Positions 17,042 through 22,905 of a DNA stretch of 22,905 nt are shown here, piece by piece. The stretch's first letter is position 1. Each line of letters begins with the position of its first letter. Made by a program: the position numbers and the translations under genes. Source of the DNA: CAYPTI01 sp964413525 [NCBI: uncultured bacterium] (GTDB lineage Bacteria > T1Sed10-126). The DNA is taken from contig CAYPTI010000011.1 of the NCBI GenBank assembly GCA_964413525.1, positions 1 to 22,905 on the forward strand. Reading direction: 5' to 3'. Below the pieces are notes generated by a model. That model had not been told where the DNA came from, did not search any database, and saw only the letters and a program-made list of their open reading frames with translations.

Positions 17042-18357
17042 GGATCAAGGCTCCGAGCCGGTCGAAATCCGGCCAGCACATCGTTTCGGTTGGGCGAGTA
17101 AAAATTCCGATACCCGCTCCGGGCCAGGCGGGACCGGGTGGCGAAGCAACCTCCCTTGAGGACCTTGCGGGATCCGAACCACGGTTCCGAATACTGGCGG
17201 TAATAATCCGGTTCAAACCCCGGGAACGGCTCGAAGGGGTCCACCGTCCACTCCCAGACGGTGCCGATCAGGCTTCGGATCCCCGCGGGGGACTCCCCGG
17301 CCCCGGTTCCGCTCGCCGGGCCGCTCCCCATTCCCCGCCAGTCCAGCCGGGCGTGGGTTTCCCGGGGAAGCTCGGCCCCCCACGGATACGGCCGGTGGCT
17401 CCGTTGGTCGAACGACTCCCCCGGCTCGACCGTGGACGCAACCATCCATTCCGCCTCGGTGGGAAGCCGGCTCCCGTCCCAGCGGCAGTACGCCCGGGCC
17501 TCGTACCAGCTCACGTGGATCATGACGTGATCGGGTTCAAGGGGCACCCAGCGGTCAAACTGACGCCGTTCCCAGCCACCGTCGCCCCGACGCCAGTACC
17601 TCGGGGAGGACAGTTCTCCGCTGGTTCGCCAGCTCCAACCCGGCTCACTCCACCAGCGGGGGCTCTCGTATCCACCCGCCTCCACGAACTGTCTGTACTC
17701 CCCCTGGGTGACGGGCAGGTTCCGCAGCTCAAACGGATCAACGGTCACTTCGTGAGCCCACTTTTCGTTGTCAAAACAGAAGGGATCCTCCGGATCGGCT
17801 CCCAGCCTCCAGGTGCCTTCCCCGAACGGAACGTAGTTCTCCTCGACCGGATCGGTGGACCCCGAATCAGAAGCCGCAGGGTGATCCGGAGCCGGATAGC
17901 CGAGGGTCTGCCGCTGGTAGGTCAGGGCCTCCGTATGCATGTCGGCGTGCAGGATGGCATAGTAGAGATAGTACCGGGCTTCCCGGGAGACGGAACCGGT
18001 ATGCAGGACGGTTTCAACCCGCCCCGCCAGCGAGGTGAGGAAGTCCCGGGTTTGTTCGGGAGAATGAAGCTCCTCGACCCATCGTCTCCCGTGGGAGATA
18101 ACCGTGGAATCGTAGATGTCATCGAACCCGTCGAACCGGGGTTCCCGTCCGAGGTGTTCCCGGAGAAACCACCGTTCGATGAACCAGCCGGCGTGAAGAA
18201 CCTCCCAGAGCAGCGGGTTGTTGAACGGATGATACGGGCCCATCATCTGTTCTCGGGTGAGATCCTCAATTCCTTCCATCAACCGATCGGTGACGTCCCC
18301 CGTCCATTCGGTCAAGCGGTCCGGATGGTAAAGAACCTCGGCCTCAAACTGATCCAC
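17038..18357 (-). CDS. senA: EgtB-like nonheme iron enzyme, probable selenoneine synthase SenA
   Basis: 439 residues, cytoplasmic. The N-terminal DinB-like domain carries a probable iron facial triad: H55 (VLHAGWF) and H137/H141 in HADMHTE, the HxxxHxE motif of EgtB. The C-terminal formylglycine-enzyme/sulfatase-modifying-like domain (about 170-435) has VSWYEARAYCRWDGSRLPTE, PWG, GTVWEWT and VLKGGCFATRSR. Its end, RNFYSPNRNDVLAGFR (417-432), resembles the EgtB variant linked to the SenB-type glycosyltransferase rather than the RNF-P-x-RWQFxGLRLA ending of classical EgtB. In the selenoneine pathway this enzyme joins hercynine to the SenB selenosugar using O2. Partner senB is coupled by overlap, and egtD is divergent 168 bp away. 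GTG start; GGGAGG lies 11 nt upstream. Confidence 0.82.
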   Translation of the reverse strand: MDQFEAEVLYHPDRLTEWTGDVTDRLMEGIEDLTREQMMGPYHPFNNPLLWEVLHAGWFIERWFLREHLGREPRFDGFDDIYDSTVISHGRRWVEELHSPEQTRDFLTSLAGRVETVLHTGSVSREARYYLYYAILHADMHTEALTYQRQTLGYPAPDHPAASDSGSTDPVEENYVPFGEGTWRLGADPEDPFCFDNEKWAHEVTVDPFELRNLPVTQGEYRQFVEAGGYESPRWWSEPGWSWRTSGELSSPRYWRRGDGGWERRQFDRWVPLEPDHVMIHVSWYEARAYCRWDGSRLPTEAEWMVASTVEPGESFDQRSHRPYPWGAELPRETHARLDWRGMGSGPASGTGAGESPAGIRSLIGTVWEWTVDPFEPFPGFEPDYYRQYSEPWFGSRKVLKGGCFATRSRLARSGYRNFYSPNRNDVLAGFRPARSLDP

Positions 18358-18525
18358 GGTGACGGGTGCCTCCCGGCTCGGAATGCAAACAAGAGGGGGA
18401 ATCGATCGAGTCCCATAATGCTACCCTTCCACACCTGCCCGCGAAACAATACCCTTCCCGACATACGCAGAGACCCCTTCATCTGACCGGGTTTAGTCGA
18501 AAGTCGATCCATCGAGGTGACCCGT
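18358..18525. promoter_or_regulatory. Divergent senA/egtD control region
   Basis: 168-bp intergenic region that should hold both promoters. TACCCTTCC appears twice in direct orientation (18422-18430 and 18450-18458), 28 bp apart start to start. No textbook sigma-70 pair is apparent. The egtD ribosome-binding site GAGGTGA (18514-18520) lies at the right edge. Confidence 0.45.
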
Positions 18526-19488
18526 GTGGACCTGCGAAATCTTGCAACCCCGAACCAACCGGGACTCCCCGACGCCGTGCGAACGGGATTTGAGGAGGAG
18601 CCCCCGACGATCCCCCCGCGGTTCTTCTACGATCGACGGGGTTCAAAGTTGTTCGAGCGTATTTGTGAACTTCCCGAGTACTACCTGACCGAGGCGGAGG
18701 ACGAACTCCTCACGTCCCACGGTCGGGCGATTCTCGAACGGGCCGGAGGGCCCCGGACTGTCCTGGAACTGGGGGCGGGCAACGCTGAAAAGACCGAACG
18801 CCTTCTCCGGGTCCTGATGAATCGTCACGAGCGACCCGAATACTGGATGAACGACGTCGACGAAACCATGCTCCGGGCGACCGGCGAACGGCTGGCCGAA
18901 CGGTTTCCGGACCTGGTCCTTACCGGACTGGCCGGAACCTATGAAGCCGCCCTCGGACAGCTCGAGGACTCCCCGGCTCCCCGCCTGGTGTGTTTTCTGG
19001 GCAGCAGTCTCGGGAACTACGAACTTCCGCGGGCCCGGAAGCTTTTGCGGACCATTGCGGAACCGCTGGACCCGGCCGACCGGGTGCTCCTGGGGCTGGA
19101 TCGGGTGAAGGAAAAACAAATCCTCAAAGCGGCCTACGACGATTCGAGGGGGATCACGGCCGCGTTCAACAAGAACCTGCTCCTCCGGATTAACCGGCAA
19201 CTCGCCGCTTCCATCGATCCGGCCACCTTCCGGCACCGGGCCCCCTACCTGGAGGACCGTGAGCAAATTCAAATGCACCTGGTCAGCCAGCGGGGACAGT
19301 GGATCCGGATTCCCCGGCTGGAAACCCGCTACCGGTTCCCGGCCGGCTCCTACATCCACACCGAAACCTGCCAGAAGTACTCCCTGGACTCGATCCGTCA
19401 GCTCATCGAACCGGTTCCGCTCGCCCTCGTCGAGCACTGGACCGACGGGAAGGAGCGCTTCTTTTCGATCCTTCTGAAACCTACCTGA
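18526..19488 (+). CDS. egtD: L-histidine N-alpha-methyltransferase EgtD (hercynine synthase)
   Basis: SAM-dependent enzyme that trimethylates the alpha-amino group of L-histidine to hercynine, the shared precursor of ergothioneine and selenoneine. 320 residues, the usual length. Visible motifs: FFYDRRGSKLFERICELPEYYLTEAE (33-58, in part), SAM-binding ELGAGNAEKT (81-90), FLGSSLGNYE (157-166), LGLDRVKEKQILKAAYDD and GITAAFNKNLLLRINRQL. The histidine-binding segment reads IHTETCQKYS (277-286), where a Cys (282) stands at the place of the usual Ser. I prefer GTG 18526, since GAGGTGA ends 5 nt before it; GTG 18517 in the same frame lies within that site. Divergent from senA-senB, for which it would supply hercynine. 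Confidence 0.93.
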   Translation: MDLRNLATPNQPGLPDAVRTGFEEEPPTIPPRFFYDRRGSKLFERICELPEYYLTEAEDELLTSHGRAILERAGGPRTVLELGAGNAEKTERLLRVLMNRHERPEYWMNDVDETMLRATGERLAERFPDLVLTGLAGTYEAALGQLEDSPAPRLVCFLGSSLGNYELPRARKLLRTIAEPLDPADRVLLGLDRVKEKQILKAAYDDSRGITAAFNKNLLLRINRQLAASIDPATFRHRAPYLEDREQIQMHLVSQRGQWIRIPRLETRYRFPAGSYIHTETCQKYSLDSIRQLIEPVPLALVEHWTDGKERFFSILLKPT

Positions 19489-19502
19489 CGTTGACCCGGA
19501 AA

Positions 19503-19546
19503 CCAGGACGGAACGCTCCTTCCCGACAGACTGTTTCCCGTCCTGG
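19503..19546 (+). terminator. Possible egtD terminator (9-bp inverted repeat)
   Basis: CCAGGACGG (19503-19511) and CCGTCCTGG (19538-19546) are a perfect 9-bp inverted repeat with a 26-nt loop, 15 bp after the egtD stop. It is followed by AAAAACTTCCC, not a T tract, so it may be a processing or RNA-stabilising stem instead. Confidence 0.35.
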
Positions 19547-19761
19547 AAAAACTTCCCGGGGATTCGAAAACTTGAACATATTGGACTAAAAATTACCCGG
19601 TTTTCAAACGAGCTTCGAGAACGGCGCCAAATCGGGGATTTCCTCCACCCGGATACGACCCATTGCAGACAACAAGCCGGGGACGACGTTCAGAAGGGGA
19701 TGATTAATTATCCCGACCCCGCGGGACACTATCCGGGCCTTCGGGAACGTCGTGTCAGCCG

Positions 19762-19792
19762 TTGTTTAAGGACTCCCGATAACCAGTACACT
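19762..19792 (+). promoter_or_regulatory. Weak candidate promoter for the P-type ATPase
   Basis: TTGTTT (19762-19767) and TACACT (19787-19792) are 19 bp apart, at the upper edge of normal spacing, about 30 nt before the ATG. Confidence 0.25.
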
Positions 19793-19822
19793 AAGGCTCA
19801 TTACGTTGCCGGGGAGTTCCTC

Positions 19823-22579
19823 ATGGAACCCGAACCTGATTCCGAGCGGAACACCGATCGGATGAGCTGGCATTCCAAACCGGTGGACGACGTGTTTTCC
19901 CGGCTGCACACCGATCCCGGAACGGGCCTCGATTCGGACGAGGCCCGCCGCCGGCTGGAGGAACACGGACCCAACAACCTTCCTGAAACCAGGCGCCGCG
20001 GACCCCTGATGCGGTTCCTGCTTCAGTTCCACAACGTCCTGATCTACGTCCTTCTGGTCTCCAGTGTCGTGACCGCCCTCATGCAGCACTGGATCGACAC
20101 CGGGGTCATCCTCGCCGTGGTGATGATCAACGCTCTGGTCGGGTTTATCCAGGAAGGCAAGGCCGAGCAGGCGATCGAAAACATTAAAAAAATGCTTACC
20201 CTGGAGGCCGTGGTTCTGCGGAACGGCGAACAAGAAACCGTCCCGTCGGAGGATCTTGTGCCCGGGGACGTCGTGTTCCTCCAGTCGGGCGACAAGGTGC
20301 CGGCCGACCTCCGGATCATCCAGCAGCGCAACCTCCAGGTGGATGAAGCCGCTCTGACCGGCGAATCCGTGGCCATGAGCAAACAGATCGAACCGGTCTC
20401 CGAAGGATCCGTGCTCGGCGACCGGACCTCCATGGTCTTCCACGGGACTCACGTCACCTCCGGCCGGGCGAGGGGCGTCGTGGTGGAAACCGGCATCCGG
20501 ACGGAACTGGGGCGCATCCAGGAAATGATGGAGGAAGTCGAGGAACTGACCACACCGCTGCTCCGTCAGATCGATCGGTTCGGATACTGGTTGTCCGGTG
20601 CCATCCTCGGGCTCGGTACCGTCCTCTTTGGCGTGGGTTACCTGTTTCGGGATTACTCCCTGCAGGAACTGTTCCTCATGATCATCGCCCTCACGGTGGC
20701 TGCGATCCCCGAGGGCCTCCCCGCCATCATGTCCATCATCCTGGCCATCGGTGTCCAGCGGATGGCCGGTCGAAACGCCATCATCCGGCGTCTCCCGGCC
20801 GTCGAAACCCTGGGGGCCGTGACCGCGATCTGTACCGACAAAACCGGCACGCTGACCCGCAACGAGATGACGGTCCGGAGCGTCATCCTCCCGACCCGGA
20901 CCTACACGGTCCGGGGAGCCGGGTACGAGCCAAGCGGATCCTTCCTCCACAACGATCAGATCACCCAACCCCAGCAGGACGAACACCTCATGCGGTTGAT
21001 CCGGGCAGGGGTCCTCTGCAACGAGGCCCGACTTCACCAGAAGGAGGATGGCTGGCAGATCGACGGCGACCCCACGGAGGGCGCCCTCCTCACCCTCGGG
21101 GGAAAAACGGGCATCGAACCCACGTCCGACCAGCCGGACCATCCCCAGGTCGACCTGCTTCCCTTCGAATCGGAACAGCGTTACATGGCCACGCTCAACG
21201 ATACGCCCGAGGGCCGATTGATTGTTGTCAAAGGGGCTCCCGAAACCATCCTGGATCGGTGCGAGGATCAGCTGGCCGACGACGGCCGAAAACCGCTGGA
21301 ACGCAACCGGTGGGACCGGGTCGTCGAGGAACATGCCGCGCAAGGTCAGCGAATCCTCGCCCTGGCCTGCCGGACGGCTTCCGCGGATCAGGATCGAATC
21401 GACCATGCCGACATCGACGGCGGATTCACGTTTCTGGGGCTGGTCGGCATGATCGATCCCCCCCGGGACGAAACCGTCGACTCCATTCGCCGCTGTCACG
21501 ACGCCGGCATTCGGGTCCTCATGATCACCGGCGACCACGCCCTGACCGCCCGGGCCATCGCCGAGGAAATCGGCCTGAAACGGACCGACCGGATCGTCAC
21601 CGGGGAAGAGATCGACCGGATGGACGACGAAGCCCTGCAGCAGGCCCTTGAGGAATCGGACGTCTTTGCCCGCACCAGCCCGGAACACAAACTACGCCTG
21701 GTGAAGATGCTGCAGAGCCGGGGCAACATCTGCGCCATGACCGGGGACGGGGTTAACGACGCCCCGTCCCTCAAACGGGCCGACGTCGGGGTCGCGATGG
21801 GAATCAAGGGAACCGAAGTATCCAAGGACGCCGCCCAGATGGTGCTGGCGGACGACAACTTCTCGTCCATCAGTCAGGCGGTTGAAGAGGGTCGAACCGT
21901 GTACGACAACCTGAAGAAATCCATCCTGTTCCTCCTGCCGACCAACGGCGGAGAAGCCTCGGTCATCTTCGCCGCCCTGGTCCTGGGCCTCACCCTGCCC
22001 ATGACCCCCGTCCACGTCCTGTGGGTAAACATGATCACCGCCGTGACGCTGGCCCTGGCCCTGGCCTTCGAAGCCACGGAGCCGGGGACCATGAACCGGC
22101 CGCCCCGGGACGCCGACGAACCGATCATCTCCCTTTATCTGGCCGGCCGGATTGGCTTGATCTCACTTGTCCTGGGCGCCACCGTCCTGGCCGTCTTCAA
22201 CTGGTGTCTCGCCCAGGGACACTCCGTTGGGTTCGCCCAGGCAGCCGCCGTGAACACCCTGGTTGCCGGCGAGGCGTTCTACCTGCTCAACAGCCGGTTC
22301 ATCATGCGATCCTGCCTCAACTCCCGGGTCATCCTGGGAAGCCCTCCCGTGTTGATCGCCATCGGCCTGGTTACCCTGTTTCAGCTCGGGTTCACCTACG
22401 TCCCCGTGATGCAGTACCTGTTCTCAATCGAGGGGATCACGTTTTCGGTCTGGTTGCTTGCCCTGGCCTCCGGCCTGCTGGTGTTTCTGGTGGCCGAGGC
22501 GGAGAAATGGGTGACCCGCACCACGGGCTTCCGGGCCGCCCCACTGGACCGACTCGACCAACATTCGCGTCCCGACTAA
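19823..22579 (+). CDS. P2-type cation-transporting ATPase (SERCA/PMA-like)
   Basis: 918-residue inner-membrane pump. The N-terminal cation-ATPase domain (about 14-85) is followed by helices M1-M2, the actuator domain with TGES (179-182), M4 with AAIPEGLP (293-300), and phosphorylation site CTDKTGTLT (D339). The nucleotide-binding motif KGAPE (470-474), TGDGVNDAP (640-648), and helices M5-M10 complete a full-length enzyme. Cation-site residues E297 (M4), N708 and E711 (M5), and N736 and T739 (M6) match SERCA, but the SERCA D800 position is Ala (A740). The transported ion is therefore uncertain. The start at 19823 has GGGGAG six nucleotides upstream; an ATG at 19700 would add 41 residues unlike the family. 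Confidence 0.93.
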   Translation: MEPEPDSERNTDRMSWHSKPVDDVFSRLHTDPGTGLDSDEARRRLEEHGPNNLPETRRRGPLMRFLLQFHNVLIYVLLVSSVVTALMQHWIDTGVILAVVMINALVGFIQEGKAEQAIENIKKMLTLEAVVLRNGEQETVPSEDLVPGDVVFLQSGDKVPADLRIIQQRNLQVDEAALTGESVAMSKQIEPVSEGSVLGDRTSMVFHGTHVTSGRARGVVVETGIRTELGRIQEMMEEVEELTTPLLRQIDRFGYWLSGAILGLGTVLFGVGYLFRDYSLQELFLMIIALTVAAIPEGLPAIMSIILAIGVQRMAGRNAIIRRLPAVETLGAVTAICTDKTGTLTRNEMTVRSVILPTRTYTVRGAGYEPSGSFLHNDQITQPQQDEHLMRLIRAGVLCNEARLHQKEDGWQIDGDPTEGALLTLGGKTGIEPTSDQPDHPQVDLLPFESEQRYMATLNDTPEGRLIVVKGAPETILDRCEDQLADDGRKPLERNRWDRVVEEHAAQGQRILALACRTASADQDRIDHADIDGGFTFLGLVGMIDPPRDETVDSIRRCHDAGIRVLMITGDHALTARAIAEEIGLKRTDRIVTGEEIDRMDDEALQQALEESDVFARTSPEHKLRLVKMLQSRGNICAMTGDGVNDAPSLKRADVGVAMGIKGTEVSKDAAQMVLADDNFSSISQAVEEGRTVYDNLKKSILFLLPTNGGEASVIFAALVLGLTLPMTPVHVLWVNMITAVTLALALAFEATEPGTMNRPPRDADEPIISLYLAGRIGLISLVLGATVLAVFNWCLAQGHSVGFAQAAAVNTLVAGEAFYLLNSRFIMRSCLNSRVILGSPPVLIAIGLVTLFQLGFTYVPVMQYLFSIEGITFSVWLLALASGLLVFLVAEAEKWVTRTTGFRAAPLDRLDQHSRPD

Positions 22580-22648
22580 CGTAAGTTCCTCAACGTCCAC
22601 CCAGGGGCCCGGCCGTCGTTCGCAGAGAATGAAAGGTCATCCCCGTGA

Positions 22649-22905
22649 TCAGGTGTCGTCCGACGATTCGTCCGGTGATTCCTCCTCCACGTATCGGCCG
22701 AGCAGGTCCGGGTCCTCCTCGTAAGCCTCCTCCAGCAGATCGTCCGTGGTTTCGGCCCGCCGCCGTTTTTGCTGTTCTTCCTTGATGTCTCGCTCACCGC
22801 CCCCGCCTCCCCGGCGGGATTGCTTGATCCGCCGGGTTCGCTGCCGACGACGCTGGCCCTCCCGACCGACCTCGAGCGCCCGATCAATTTCCTCCGCCGC
22901 CGTTT
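22649..22905 (-). CDS. C-terminal end of an unrecognised, highly charged protein, partial
   Basis: A minus-strand frame enters from the right edge and ends at TGA 22649-22651, giving 84 residues. It opens with AAEEIDRALEVGREGQRRRQ, continues through a basic, Gly-rich stretch (RRIKQSRRGGGGGERD), and ends in an acidic helix and tail (DDLLEEAYEEDPDLLGRYVEEESP). The basic-then-acidic pattern and regular codon use support real coding, but no family is recognised and the start is outside the window. It is convergent with the P-type ATPase, 69 bp apart. Confidence 0.5.
   Translation of the reverse strand, partial: TAAEEIDRALEVGREGQRRRQRTRRIKQSRRGGGGGERDIKEEQQKRRRAETTDDLLEEAYEEDPDLLGRYVEEESPDESSDDT

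Larger units (their letters stand above)
19489..19822. other. 334-bp gap between egtD and the P-type ATPase
   Basis: No gene is supported. It contains the inverted repeat 19503-19546 near the egtD end and a weak promoter-like pair near the ATPase. The middle (about 19550-19760) has AT-rich patches but nothing I can assign. The ATPase frame is open back to 19700, but the translation signal favours 19823. Confidence 0.5.

Noticed and set aside
17038-18357. Plain ergothioneine EgtB annotation
   Set aside because: The DinB plus sulfatase-modifying layout fits EgtB, but the coupled SenB-type glycosyltransferase and the C-terminal signature point to SenA. EgtB is kept as the fallback.
19766-21688. 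Long minus-strand open frame (640 codons) antisense to the P-type ATPase
   Set aside because: Same codon-bias effect: the plus-strand frame carries every P-type ATPase motif, while the antisense product is low in recognisable structure.

Overview
The window is GC-rich DNA from a Gram-negative type bacterium: it holds an outer-membrane OmpA-like lipoprotein, a membrane-anchored TlpA-type thioredoxin and an SfsA protein. Many starts have strong Shine-Dalgarno sites, several start codons are GTG, and many proteins are rich in Asp and Glu, which would fit a halophilic or alkaliphilic organism. PHP-type PolX and the unusual SecA argue against a typical gammaproteobacterium, and the strong Shine-Dalgarno sites argue against Bacteroidota. 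A spirochaete-like lineage is possible, but I cannot fix the phylum from sequence alone. Nothing looks phage- or transposon-derived.

Region 1 (1-8889, all minus strand) is mostly housekeeping. Read in the direction of transcription it holds a DJ-1/PfpI family protein, tRNA-Arg(CCG), secA followed after 15 bp by an unrecognised membrane/TPR protein, cutA overlapping polX (11 bp), an OmpA-like lipoprotein, and sfsA running off the left edge. SecA is notable for a long N-terminal insertion and a Cys/acidic insertion in its motor.

Region 2 (8890-12905, plus strand) is a three-gene proton-translocating transhydrogenase operon (alpha1, alpha2, beta) followed by a two-CBS-domain protein. Its 421-bp leader contains two nested inverted repeats and a tandem 12-bp repeat. 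Region 3 (12906-15860) holds a 60-residue acidic protein, an unrecognised four-helix membrane protein, and a tlpA-like / FUSC exporter pair.

Region 4 (16040-19488) is the most interesting part. An EgtB-like sulfoxide/selenoxide synthase is joined by an ATGA overlap to a glycosyltransferase of the SenB (TIGR04348-like) type, and both are divergent from egtD, the hercynine-forming methyltransferase. This matches the selenoneine pathway: EgtD makes hercynine, SenB makes a selenosugar from selenophosphate and a UDP-sugar, and SenA joins the two. The third gene, senC/selD (selenophosphate synthetase), is not in the window. Region 5 (19489-22905) has a P2-type cation ATPase lacking the SERCA-type M6 aspartate, and the end of an unrecognised charged protein on the minus strand.
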